Origin: Hoeflea_A sp040932035
Lineage (GTDB): Bacteria > Pseudomonadota > Alphaproteobacteria > Rhizobiales > Rhizobiaceae
DNA: 64,000 nucleotides
Direction: 5' to 3'
Assembly: GCF_040932035.1 (NCBI RefSeq)
Contig: NZ_JBFRBB010000004.1
Location: 496,001 to 560,000, forward strand
Position numbers and translations under genes: made by a program. This document shows, in pieces, positions 1 to 7,586 of the stretch. The notes beneath the pieces are model-generated. The model was not told the origin of the DNA. It searched no databases and was given only the letters and a program-made list of their open reading frames with translations. Every line of letters begins with the position of its first letter. Position 1 is the stretch's first letter.

Positions 1-575
1 CCGATGAAGCAATTGTCCTCGATAACCACCGGGCCGGCCTGCAATGGCTCAAGCACGCCGCCTATGCCGACGCCGCCTGAAAGGTGGACGTTCTTGCCGA
101 TTTGCGCACAGGAACCGACGGTCGCCCACGTGTCGACCATCGTGCCCTCATCCACATAAGCGCCGAGATTGACGAAAGACGGCATCAAAACCACATTTGG
201 CGCAATATAGGCCGAGCGTCGCACGGTGCAGTTGGGCACGGCGCGAAAACCAGCCTTTTCGAACTCATGGGTGCTCCAGCCGTCGAATTTTGAAGGCACC
301 TTGTCCCACCAGCTGGCCTCTCCCGGCCCGCCCCTGATGACATCCATCGGATTCAGGCGGAACGAAAGCAGAACAGCCTTTTTTAACCATTGGTTCACCT
401 TCCAGTTGCCGTCTTCGCCCTTTTCAGCCACCCTGACTGCCCCGCGGTCGAGCAGATTGAGCGCTTCGTCAACCGCATCGCGAACTTGGCCACGGGTGCC
501 GGTATTGATGCTGTCGCGGCCGTCAAATGCGGTGTCGATCGTTGATTCAAGTTCGGCGAGGTCGATTCTGCTCAT
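1..575 (-). CDS. dapD: Tetrahydrodipicolinate N-succinyltransferase, N-terminal part
   Basis: Cytosolic enzyme of the succinylase branch of lysine/diaminopimelate synthesis; it succinylates tetrahydrodipicolinate using succinyl-CoA. About 191 residues are present and the gene runs off the left edge. The visible part has the N-terminal helical domain followed by the start of the left-handed beta-helix, with the family stretches NPMDVIRGG and FVNLGAYVDEGTMVDTWAT. The ATG at 573-575 follows an AAGGACC ribosome site. It reads away from the LOG gene, so the region 576-813 must hold both promoters. Rhizobial genomes usually keep dapD near argB and rpmH, which fits this window. Confidence 0.95.
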   Translation of the reverse strand, partial: MSRIDLAELESTIDTAFDGRDSINTGTRGQVRDAVDEALNLLDRGAVRVAEKGEDGNWKVNQWLKKAVLLSFRLNPMDVIRGGPGEASWWDKVPSKFDGWSTHEFEKAGFRAVPNCTVRRSAYIAPNVVLMPSFVNLGAYVDEGTMVDTWATVGSCAQIGKNVHLSGGVGIGGVLEPLQAGPVVIEDNCFI

Positions 576-705
576 GGGAAGGTCCTTGGAGTTATTCCTT
601 AACGGTCACGCATTATTGTAGTGGGAAGCCATTGTTGCCCCCCGGCAATGTCATATTCTGTAGTACTGCGCCTTTTTTTGCTTGTGCATTTGCGGCGTAG
701 TGGCG

Positions 706-736
706 GTCCGGATAAGCAAGTTAGCATTATCCGGAC
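706..736. repeat. Perfect inverted repeat between dapD and the LOG gene
   Basis: Two 10-bp arms, GTCCGGATAA (706-715) and TTATCCGGAC (727-736), pair perfectly around an 11-nt loop. It lies in the divergent intergenic region, in the leader of the LOG-family gene. No T-run follows, so it is not an obvious terminator. It could be a protein-binding site or a leader structure. The rest of 576-813 shows no convincing gene. Confidence 0.6.
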
Positions 737-813
737 ATGCTCTAAGCGAGGAACGACGGGTCGTCAATCGGGCGGCGACGGCCAGTCATTGGTAAACGAG
801 TGAAAGTGAACAC

Positions 814-1656
814 ATGGGTGCAAAACGCCAAGATGATGTCTGGGACCCCTTATTCGACAACAAAACGGACCGGATCCGCGCGCGCGAAGTGCCGCGCACA
901 CCGCAAACGGAAGCACCGGCATACCGACTCGCCTTTGCCGATGACGACTTCATGTGCCGGGAGGATTTGCGCCCCGTAAGGCTCCAGCTTGAGTTGCTGA
1001 AGCCGGAAATGCTGTTGAGCGAGCGTGGCATCAAGTCAACAGTCGTCATGTTCGGCGGCGCACGTATTCCCGAGCCCGGCAAGGATGCCTGGGCGGCGAA
1101 AAACGAAACCCAGCGCAAAAATCTGACGGCGGCATCGAAATACTATGCCGAGGCAAAGAAATTTGCACAGCTGTGTTCACGCCATTCCACCGAGACCTAC
1201 AACCGTGAATTCGTCGTCGTCACCGGCGGCGGCCCGGGTGTCATGGAAGCCGGAAACTGGGGTGCTGCAGAGGAATCGGCGCCATCTATCGGACTCAACA
1301 TCATTTTGCCGCACGAGCAGGCTCCGAACGAATATGTGTCTCCGGAATTGTGCTTCAATTTTCACTACTTCGCGGTTCGAAAGATGCATTTTCTGATGCG
1401 CGCCAAGGCGATAACCGTTTTTCCGGGCGGCTTCGGCACGATGGATGAGATGTTTGAATCGCTCACCCTCATACAGACCGGACGCATGGAGCGTGTACCC
1501 TTCATACTGTTCGGCACCGATTTTTGGCACAAGGTGGTCGATTTTCAGGAACTGGCGGATTTCGGCACCATTTCGCCGGAGGATCTCGATCTGATCAGTT
1601 TTGTCGAAACGGCAGACGAAGCCTGGCAGATCATAGCGGATCACTACGAGCTATAG
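814..1656 (+). CDS. LOG-family (lysine decarboxylase-like fold) nucleotide hydrolase
   Basis: A 280-residue cytosolic Rossmann-fold protein of the TIGR00730/LOG group. Some members release cytokinin bases from their ribotides; others hydrolyse AMP or similar nucleotides. The signature is clear: a glycine-rich VVTGGGPGVMEAGN near residue 133 and PGGFGTMDE near residue 204. It is longer than the roughly 190-residue plant-type LOG and has an N-terminal extension of about 60 residues, as in the larger bacterial subgroup. The substrate cannot be told from sequence. It is monocistronic. Confidence 0.88.
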   Translation: MGAKRQDDVWDPLFDNKTDRIRAREVPRTPQTEAPAYRLAFADDDFMCREDLRPVRLQLELLKPEMLLSERGIKSTVVMFGGARIPEPGKDAWAAKNETQRKNLTAASKYYAEAKKFAQLCSRHSTETYNREFVVVTGGGPGVMEAGNWGAAEESAPSIGLNIILPHEQAPNEYVSPELCFNFHYFAVRKMHFLMRAKAITVFPGGFGTMDEMFESLTLIQTGRMERVPFILFGTDFWHKVVDFQELADFGTISPEDLDLISFVETADEAWQIIADHYEL

Positions 1657-1695
1657 GCAGCCTGCTGCAATTTGTCCTTTGGCAAGATGAAATCG

Positions 1696-1715
1696 TGCCG
1701 CTATAGGTAGCGGCA
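1696..1715 (+). promoter_or_regulatory. Hairpin that overlaps the start codon of the next gene
   Basis: TGCCGCTA (1696-1703) pairs perfectly with TAGCGGCA (1708-1715) around the loop TAGG. The last paired base is the A of the ATG at 1715, and the only AGG that could serve as a ribosome site lies in the loop and adjoining stem. Folding would hide the start, so translational control is possible. This is inference; no known riboswitch was recognised. Confidence 0.45.
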
Positions 1716-2113
1716 TGACCAACCGGCCGACACTGATGTCTGCATTGCGCGCGGAAATGGCGACGTTCGCCATTTTATGCGCGATGGTGCTTGCAATCCC
1801 GCTTGTACAGCCGATTGCCCGGGCGCATGCGGTAGAGAACGGGCTGGATATTGTCATATGCACGCAAGCCGGCATCGTTCCTGACCCGGGGTCCGGACTT
1901 CCCGACACCATGCCGCAGGATTGCCCCTGCGTCGTGTCGTGCAGCATGTTCGCTGCCGGAAAGCTCCTCAAGGCGCTTCACACGGGTTCTGCGGAAACAC
2001 TTCCACAGCTCCATCTGGGTTCCGGCTGGTTGCTGGCGAGCCCGTCCCGGTCGCTCGGCGACGATGCGCCGGCGGACGCCTACGATATACGCGGTCCTCC
2101 CTTGCCGGTCTGA
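1715..2113 (+). CDS. Small exported cysteine-containing protein, DUF2946-like
   Basis: A 132-residue protein with one hydrophobic segment near residues 15-38 that looks like a signal peptide or anchor. It has a compact cysteine cluster, DCPCVVSC, about residue 69, and ends in a proline-rich tail. Short proteins of this kind (DUF2946) often sit beside copper-handling genes. Here the next gene, 59 bp downstream on the same strand, is a PCuAC copper chaperone, so a periplasmic metal role is plausible. The family call is tentative. Its start codon is engaged in a hairpin. Confidence 0.7.
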   Translation: MTNRPTLMSALRAEMATFAILCAMVLAIPLVQPIARAHAVENGLDIVICTQAGIVPDPGSGLPDTMPQDCPCVVSCSMFAAGKLLKALHTGSAETLPQLHLGSGWLLASPSRSLGDDAPADAYDIRGPPLPV

Positions 2114-2172
2114 TCACAGCGAACAAGGCCGCAGATTGCGGCAACTATGGATCTGATCAAACGGAAACGATT

Positions 2173-2709
2173 ATGCGTATTTCAAAAACACTTCTTGCTG
2201 CCGCCGTCATCGGTGTCGCGGCTCTCTCCGCAAACTCCGCCAATGCCGACAGCCATGACAAACATGACATGAAGGCCGAGGTGGTGATGGTGGGTGACAT
2301 CCATCTTTCAGGACAATGGACGCGCGCCATGCTGCCCGGCCAGAAAGTCGGTGGCGGTTTCGTCACAATCACCAATAAGGGCGGTGAGGACGATCGGCTC
2401 GTCGCGGTCAAGACACCGACAACCGACCGTGCTGAAATCCACGAAATGGCCATCGTCGATGATGTCATGAAAATGCGCCCGCTCGCCGATGGCCTGCCGG
2501 TGCCAGCCGGTGAAACCGTCAAATTGAAGCCCGGCAGCTTTCACTTGATGTTCATGGCCGTCGAGGAACCCTTCAAGGAAGGCGCTATGGTGCCCGTCGT
2601 GCTGACCTTTGAAAAGGCCGGTGATGTGGAGCTGATGCTGCCCGTCATGCCGGCGGGAACAAAGGCGATGGACCATGGCAAGATGAATCACGGACCGAAG
2701 ACCAACTGA
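2173..2709 (+). CDS. Periplasmic copper chaperone, PCuAC family
   Basis: A 178-residue protein that in this family binds Cu(I) in the periplasm and helps load the CuA site of cytochrome oxidase. It opens with a signal peptide of about 25 residues ending NSANA. The family copper ligands are visible: His and Met in EIHEMAIVDDVMKM, then SFHLMFM about 30 residues later (the H(M)x10Mx21HxM pattern). The tail adds further Met/His residues (MDHGKMNHG). The open frame extends further upstream, but this ATG gives a proper signal peptide. It is probably transcribed with the DUF2946-like gene. Confidence 0.9.
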   Translation: MRISKTLLAAAVIGVAALSANSANADSHDKHDMKAEVVMVGDIHLSGQWTRAMLPGQKVGGGFVTITNKGGEDDRLVAVKTPTTDRAEIHEMAIVDDVMKMRPLADGLPVPAGETVKLKPGSFHLMFMAVEEPFKEGAMVPVVLTFEKAGDVELMLPVMPAGTKAMDHGKMNHGPKTN

Positions 2710-2725
2710 TCCGTCGAATTACGGC

Positions 2726-2752
2726 CCGGCGCCAAACGGCGCCGGTCCTTCT
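2726..2752. terminator. Hairpin between convergent copper-chaperone and HAD genes
   Basis: CCGGCGCC (2726-2733) and GGCGCCGG (2738-2745) form a perfect 8-bp GC-rich stem with loop AAAC, followed by the T-rich TCCTTCT. It lies 17 bp past the PCuAC stop, in a convergent gap, and may also serve the HAD gene on the other strand. Confidence 0.75.
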
Positions 2753-2753
2753 G

Positions 2754-3464
2754 TCAGCCTCTGGCGTCAAGAAAGTGGCCGAGAAAGCCCGAAAGGTTGT
2801 CGGTCACATAGTCGATATGCTCTCCGTCGCGCCCTTCCTGCTCCCAGGTCTCGCCCATTGCCTCGTCGAAATTGTGCGGCACGATCAGTACCGTGCGCAT
2901 TCCGAGTGATTTCGGCACCGTCAGATTGCGCGGCAGATCCTCGAACATCGCCGCCTCGCTGCTGTTGATCTTGTGTTGCGACAAAAACCGGTCATAGGTT
3001 TCGGCCGCCGGCTTTGGTGTGAGGTCGGCAGCAAGAATGTCGAAAATCTCGTCAAAGTGATCGAGAATGCCGAGCGCCGTCGCGGTCCGTTCCGCATGGC
3101 CGACATCGCCGTTCGTGAAAATGAACTTGCGGCCGGGCAGGGCGCGGATCGCCTTGCCGAGATCCGGGTCCGGATTGACCCAGGAATAATCGATGTCGTG
3201 GACTTTCTCCAGAAAGTCGTTGGCATCGATGCCGTGAATGTTCATCAGTCCGTTCAGCGTTGTCCCGTAGTCGCGGTAATATTCCTTTTGAACCTTGCGG
3301 GCCTCCTCGCGCGGCAGGCGCAACAGATCCGCCACATAGGAGGTCATGTTCTTGTCGATCTGCGAAAACAGATCCGTGTGACGCGGATAGAGCGTGTTGT
3401 CGAGGTCGAAGACCCATTCGGTGACGTGATCGAATTCGTCAATATCAGGCAGATGATTTGGCAT
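2754..3464 (-). CDS. HAD-family pyrimidine 5'-nucleotidase
   Basis: A 236-residue cytosolic hydrolase of the haloacid dehalogenase superfamily. Motif I is FDLDNTLY at residues 19-26, with the nucleophile and acid/base aspartates two apart. Motif II is the FTNGD stretch near residue 116, and motif IV is the acidic FEDLPRN stretch near residue 172. The length and the helical cap after motif I match the pyrimidine 5'-nucleotidase group found near argB and dapD in Rhizobiales. It dephosphorylates pyrimidine nucleoside monophosphates in related proteins. Confidence 0.88.
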   Translation of the reverse strand: MPNHLPDIDEFDHVTEWVFDLDNTLYPRHTDLFSQIDKNMTSYVADLLRLPREEARKVQKEYYRDYGTTLNGLMNIHGIDANDFLEKVHDIDYSWVNPDPDLGKAIRALPGRKFIFTNGDVGHAERTATALGILDHFDEIFDILAADLTPKPAAETYDRFLSQHKINSSEAAMFEDLPRNLTVPKSLGMRTVLIVPHNFDEAMGETWEQEGRDGEHIDYVTDNLSGFLGHFLDARG

Positions 3465-3545
3465 GGGGCCTTATTGCACAAATGTGCGGCGTGCGCATCT
3501 TCATTTGCATTGGAGATTTGTTAGTCGGCGTGATAGACGGCACGC

Positions 3546-4451
3546 ATGGAATTGTGGATTCCCATCACGATCGCTGCGGCTTTCCTGCAAAACATACGCT
3601 CCGCCATGCAAAAGCACCTTAAGGGTGTCATGGGTACGACGGGCGCGACCTTTGTGCGGTTCGGCTTCGGCGCGCCTTTTGCGCTGTTCTTCGTCGCGGT
3701 GCTGCATTTCGGCATCGGCATGGAACTGCCCGCCTGGAACCGGGTCTTCGTCTTTTGGGCGCTTGTCGGTGGTATTGCGCAGATCGCCGGTACGATGCTG
3801 CTCGTCTACCTGTTTTCGTTCCGCAATTTCACCGTCGGCACAGCCTATTCACGCACGGAGCCGGCGCAGGCGGCGCTCTTCGGCCTCATATTTCTTTCCG
3901 AGACTGTGACAAGCGGCAGCCTGTTCGCCATAGCCATCTCGGTGATCGGCGTCATGCTCATTTCGGTCGCCCGAAGCGCGGTCAGCTGGAAAAGCCTGAT
4001 TACCTCCGTATTCAGCCGAAATGCGCTGATCGGACTTGCGTCCGGCATGGCGTTCGGCATCGCCGCCGTCGCCTATCGAGGTGCGTCACTGTCGCTTGGC
4101 GGGCCGAATTTCATGATGCAGGCCGCGGTAACGCTGGCCTTCGTCATCATTTTCCAGACACTTGTCATGCTCATATGGATGATATGGCGCGATCGCGGTG
4201 AGATCGTTCGCATAGGCCGCGCCTGGAAGCCTGCTTTCATTGTGGGCGCGGCCGGCGCGACAGCCTCGTTCGGCTGGTTCATGGCCATGACGCTTCAGCA
4301 GGCAGCCTATGTGAAGGTTCTGGCGCAAGTGGAGATTATCTTCACCTTCGCCTCGTCAGTGTTCATTTTCAAGGAAACGGTCAACCGTCTGGAAATCACC
4401 GGGACGGTGCTGATTGTGGCCGGCGTGATCGTTCTCGTTCTATTGGCCTGA
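3546..4451 (+). CDS. DMT-superfamily (EamA-type) transporter
   Basis: A 301-residue inner-membrane protein with about ten hydrophobic segments in two homologous halves, the usual EamA layout. The second half ends in the typical helix (LEITGTVLIVAGVIVLVLL). The small N-terminal half contains a YSRTEPAQAALFG stretch like that in exporters. The substrate is unknown; relatives move metabolites or drugs. It starts 81 bp from the divergent HAD gene, with a weak ribosome site, and ends 3 bp before the convergent GNAT gene. Confidence 0.85.
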   Translation: MELWIPITIAAAFLQNIRSAMQKHLKGVMGTTGATFVRFGFGAPFALFFVAVLHFGIGMELPAWNRVFVFWALVGGIAQIAGTMLLVYLFSFRNFTVGTAYSRTEPAQAALFGLIFLSETVTSGSLFAIAISVIGVMLISVARSAVSWKSLITSVFSRNALIGLASGMAFGIAAVAYRGASLSLGGPNFMMQAAVTLAFVIIFQTLVMLIWMIWRDRGEIVRIGRAWKPAFIVGAAGATASFGWFMAMTLQQAAYVKVLAQVEIIFTFASSVFIFKETVNRLEITGTVLIVAGVIVLVLLA

Positions 4452-4454
4452 TGC

Positions 4455-5012
4455 TCACGAACGGGCGCCTTTGCCGTGCAATTGCAGCCCGTAAATATCC
4501 GCCTCATCCGACGACAGCGCGTCCGTTTTTTCAAATCCGGCCTTGAGCAAGACTGCGGCAGAAGCGCTGTTTCCCCTTTCCACGCCGCCGAGAAACCGGA
4601 TCTGAATGGGCTGTCCCGCGCTCCACTGCACCAGTCCTGTTATGAGTTCGGTTGCATAACCCTTGCCCCAGGCGCATTCGGCAAAGAGATAGCCGAGATG
4701 AATGGTCAGATTTGTGTCGTCTTCCGGGAACGGCGCGAGAATGAGCAGCCCCAACAGGTCGGACGTTTGCGAGGCGCGCACTGTAAAAACATCACTTTCT
4801 GCGTGCCGGGCCGCAATCCAGCGCTCGACCGCTCCGGGGCCGGTATCGCACTGCAGGGGGGCGGGAAGGTATTTCAGGACCCGTGGTTCCAGGAGCGGCG
4901 ACAGTTCTGCAGCGAATTTTGTGCCATCGCCCAGGCTTTCGTCCCAAGGTGCCACAACAAGGCGTTCTGTCTCGAAGCGGCAGTTTATTCGCTGAGGGTC
5001 CTTATCCTTCAT
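4455..5012 (-). CDS. GNAT-family N-acetyltransferase
   Basis: A 185-residue acetyl-CoA-dependent acyltransferase of the RimJ/RimL-like group. It starts with the typical FETERLVVAPW strand, and the acetyl-CoA-binding region is in ECAWGKGYATELITGLVQW. NSASAAVLLKAGFEKTD is the usual C-terminal motif in which an Asn precedes the helix and a Gly-Phe turn. An open frame extends 21 codons further, but the ATG at 5010-5012 has a GGAG site nine bases away and begins at the domain edge. The acceptor is unknown. Confidence 0.85.
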   Translation of the reverse strand: MKDKDPQRINCRFETERLVVAPWDESLGDGTKFAAELSPLLEPRVLKYLPAPLQCDTGPGAVERWIAARHAESDVFTVRASQTSDLLGLLILAPFPEDDTNLTIHLGYLFAECAWGKGYATELITGLVQWSAGQPIQIRFLGGVERGNSASAAVLLKAGFEKTDALSSDEADIYGLQLHGKGARS

Positions 5013-5081
5013 CTGTCTCCACTCCCGCCAACAAATTTGCCGGTTTCTGGAAAACCGTCTTGACTCCGAAGGCAATGAAAA

Positions 5082-5102
5082 TTAGTTAGGATGCCTAACT
5101 AA
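5082..5102. promoter_or_regulatory. Operator palindrome upstream of the MarR gene
   Basis: TTAGTTAGG and CCTAACTAA form a perfect 9-bp inverted repeat around ATG. It ends 13 bp before the MarR start. The same half-site, AGTTAG, recurs as an inverted pair before the next gene. This is what autoregulation by the encoded MarR dimer would look like. Confidence 0.8.
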
Positions 5103-5115
5103 CATAGAGCCTGTC

Positions 5116-5547
5116 ATGAAATTCGCAAGAGTGCTGGAAGATATTCATCGCGCGATACACCGCCAGTGGATCGTCGATGGCGCGCGCCTTGGTATCAGCC
5201 ACAGCGAATTCGAATATCTGCGTGCGATAAAGGACCGGGAAGGGGAAAAAGTCTGCGGGGACGGTCATGGCCAGCATCTCCAGGATGTTGTCGCCGCCAT
5301 GGGCATTAGAAAGGCATCGGCCAGTGCAATGATCGTCAAGCTTGAAAAGCGCGGTCTGGTGGAGCGGGTTCCGTGCCGCATGGACGCACGGGCCCAGCAC
5401 ATCCTTCTGACGGAAAAAGGTATGGAATTTCTGCAGCTTGGCGAAGGGATATACGAAGCCGCGGCCGGTGCGTTGCGTTCGGAATTCATGGACAGAAAGC
5501 TTGAAGGGCACGTCGACACGATCCCGCCGGAAACCCGAAACAGCTGA
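5116..5547 (+). CDS. MarR-family transcriptional regulator
   Basis: A 143-residue winged-helix repressor. The recognition region is LQDVVAAMGIRKASASAMIV at about residues 55-74. The wing follows, with a basic RMDARAQHILLT. Two cysteines (in KVCGDGH and VPCRMD) could make it redox- or metal-responsive, but that is only a possibility. Its promoter has a perfect palindrome, and the following gene has an inverted pair of the same half-sites, so it probably represses both itself and its neighbour. Confidence 0.9.
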   Translation: MKFARVLEDIHRAIHRQWIVDGARLGISHSEFEYLRAIKDREGEKVCGDGHGQHLQDVVAAMGIRKASASAMIVKLEKRGLVERVPCRMDARAQHILLTEKGMEFLQLGEGIYEAAAGALRSEFMDRKLEGHVDTIPPETRNS

Positions 5548-5566
5548 CTTTTTATTTGGCCAAAAT

Positions 5567-5587
5567 AGTTAGTCAAGCAAACTAACT
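5567..5587. promoter_or_regulatory. Second MarR-type operator, before the membrane-protein gene
   Basis: AGTTAGT (5567-5573) and ACTAACT (5581-5587) form an inverted repeat with a 7-nt spacer, 18 bp upstream of the next start codon. The half-site matches the one before the MarR gene, but the spacer is 7 instead of 3. Confidence 0.7.
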
Positions 5588-5605
5588 TTAAACACAGGAG
5601 AAAAC

Positions 5606-6049
5606 ATGTCTTTTGAATTGGTACTGATCGGTATTTCGATACACATCCTTGTATGGGAGAAGCTGCCGGAGTGGGGCACCTGGTTCAACACTCTGCTCGG
5701 CAAATTGCCGCAGCCGCTTCAGACCCTTTACGCGCAGTGGCGCTGCGCCTATTGCGCCGGATTCTGGATTGCGCTTGCCCTGCATGCCGCCACAGGATTG
5801 TGGACAATCCCGGCGCTGGCGTCTCTTCCGGGCTATTGGGGGCCGCTTTCACCCTTTGTCGGATGGTTCCTCGACGCGCTCGCATCTGCCGCCCTCATCG
5901 TGGCCGGTGTCATCACGCTGCGGGCCATCGGACTTCCGGCGATGAAATCATACCTGATGAAGGATGATTTCATGAAGACCGTCGGCGCCGCCGCCAGGGG
6001 TGAGCCGCAAGTGCAAAAAACGCAACCTGCCGAAATCAGCGGACGATGA
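5606..6049 (+). CDS. Small membrane protein with a CxxCxGFW motif
   Basis: A 147-residue protein of unknown function. It has hydrophobic stretches near residues 3-15, 50-70 and 85-110 and the motif RCAYCAGFW at about residues 46-54. Small membrane proteins of the DUF1360 type carry a similar Cys-x-x-Cys-x-x-Phe-Trp signature, but the assignment is tentative. The ATG has a strong AGGAG site. A MarR-type operator lies directly upstream, so it is the likely target of the MarR gene. Its 3' end overlaps argB on the other strand by 14 bp. Confidence 0.8.
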   Translation: MSFELVLIGISIHILVWEKLPEWGTWFNTLLGKLPQPLQTLYAQWRCAYCAGFWIALALHAATGLWTIPALASLPGYWGPLSPFVGWFLDALASAALIVAGVITLRAIGLPAMKSYLMKDDFMKTVGAAARGEPQVQKTQPAEISGR

Positions 6050-6932
6050 GCGTTCCCGCGCCGTGCTTGGTGAAGATCTCGAGCAGCACGGCGTGGGCCG
6101 TCTTGCCGTTGAGGATGACGACACCCTCGACACCCGATTCAATCGCCTCGATGCAGGTTTCGACCTTGGGGATCATGCCACCGGATATGGTTCCGTCGGC
6201 TATCAGCGCACGCGCCTCTGCAACGGAAAGCTGCTTGATCAGATTGCCGTCGCCGTCGAGGACACCGGGAACATCGGTCAGGAACAGCAGCCTCGTTGCC
6301 GAAAGAGCTCCGGCGATGGCGCCGGCGAAGATGTCGGCGTTGATGTTGTAGGTATGGCCGTCGCGTCCCGGTGCTACCGGCGCGATGACGGGGATCATTT
6401 CCGATTTCGCCAGGAGGTCGATCAAGGTGCGGTCGACCTCGACGATATCGCCAACGAAACCGAGATCGAGTATGCGCTCGATGTTGGAATCGGGATCGAC
6501 GACGGTTTTGTGTGCCTTTTCGGCAAACACCATATTGCCGTCCTTGCCGCACAAGCCGATGGCCCATTCGCCCTCTGCGTTGATCATCGCGACAATTTCC
6601 TTGTTGATGGAGCCGGCGAGCACCATTTCGACGATCTCGACCGTCTTTTCATCCGTAACGCGAAGGCCGCCCTCGAATTTGGATTCAATGCCGATCTGCG
6701 TCAGCATCGCCGCAATCTGGGGCCCGCCGCCATGGACCACGATCGGGTTGACGCCGGACTGTTTTAGAAGGGCCACGTCCCGTGCAAAGGCCTGGCCGAG
6801 CTCCGGATCGCCCATGGCGTGACCGCCATATTTGACCACGATGGTGCAGTCTTCGTAGCGCTGCATATAGGGCAGGGCCTGCGACAGCAGCTTTGCCTGG
6901 ATCTCGCTGTTCTCGGCTTCGGTGTCAGTCAT
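6036..6932 (-). CDS. argB: Acetylglutamate kinase
   Basis: Phosphorylates N-acetylglutamate in the second step of arginine synthesis; cytosolic. The 298-residue protein has the amino-acid-kinase fold: VVKYGGHAMG near residue 32 for ATP phosphate binding, VVHGGGPQI near residue 65, and the substrate/arginine-responsive C-terminal half ending HGAGTLIVR. The ATG at 6930-6932 follows GAGGGAT, so the 12 codons upstream in frame are unlikely to be used. In many Rhizobiales argB follows engB directly; here pcs and the opposite-strand msrB lie between. Confidence 0.97.
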   Translation of the reverse strand: MTDTEAENSEIQAKLLSQALPYMQRYEDCTIVVKYGGHAMGDPELGQAFARDVALLKQSGVNPIVVHGGGPQIAAMLTQIGIESKFEGGLRVTDEKTVEIVEMVLAGSINKEIVAMINAEGEWAIGLCGKDGNMVFAEKAHKTVVDPDSNIERILDLGFVGDIVEVDRTLIDLLAKSEMIPVIAPVAPGRDGHTYNINADIFAGAIAGALSATRLLFLTDVPGVLDGDGNLIKQLSVAEARALIADGTISGGMIPKVETCIEAIESGVEGVVILNGKTAHAVLLEIFTKHGAGTLIVR

Positions 6933-7088
6933 GGGTATCCCTCTGAATCCTGTGCGTTTTAGCGGCAAAGCCCAATGAGGGCAATTACCGTTTTGTCACC
7001 GAAAGGCGCGCGATGCTCGCGAAAAGTTCATGGGCAGTTCATCGCGTGAGCCGCTATATTGGCGACACCAGTTTTTGAAAGGTCTGCT

Positions 7089-7586
7089 ATGAACCGCCGT
7101 ACTTTCCTGCTTTCCGGCGCCGCGCTTGCTTCCATGGGCGGCCTTTATGCCCTCAAACCGTCAAACTCCGAGGCGCTGGCTGAAGACGAGGTTTTTGAGG
7201 TTACCTACACGCCGCAAGAGTGGCGCACACTGCTTTCGCCGGACCAGTATGCCGTTCTGCGCGAGGAAGCCACCGAACGGCCCTTTACCAGCGAACTTCT
7301 CTACGAAAAGCGCGAAGGCACATACAATTGTGCCGGCTGTGCGCTGCCGCTCTATGCTTCGAACACCAAGTTCGACAGTGGAACCGGCTGGCCCAGCTTT
7401 TACGAATCCCTGCCGGATGCCGTCGGCACCAGGCGCGATTTCAAGCTGTTCATACCGCGCACGGAGGTTCACTGCCGCCGCTGCGGGGGACATCTTGGCC
7501 ACATATTCAATGATGGTCCGCCGCCGACGGGCCTGCGCCACTGCATCAACGGCATTGCGATGGTTTTTGAAGCTCAGGCCGCCTGA
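7089..7586 (+). CDS. msrB: Exported peptide-methionine (R)-S-oxide reductase
   Basis: A 165-residue MsrB that reduces the R form of methionine sulfoxide in proteins. The two zinc pairs CAGC and CRRC are present, as is the catalytic cysteine in RHCIN near the end. Unlike cytosolic MsrB, it opens with a twin-arginine-type leader (MNRRTFLLSGAALASMGG), so it is predicted to act in the periplasm. Protein repair outside the cytosol is the inferred role. It overlaps the convergent pcs gene by 13 bp. Confidence 0.93.
   Translation: MNRRTFLLSGAALASMGGLYALKPSNSEALAEDEVFEVTYTPQEWRTLLSPDQYAVLREEATERPFTSELLYEKREGTYNCAGCALPLYASNTKFDSGTGWPSFYESLPDAVGTRRDFKLFIPRTEVHCRRCGGHLGHIFNDGPPPTGLRHCINGIAMVFEAQAA

Noticed and set aside
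226..803. Plus-strand open frames over dapD and the following gap
   Set aside because: The first is antisense to dapD, and the second (621-803) has no ribosome site or protein-like composition.
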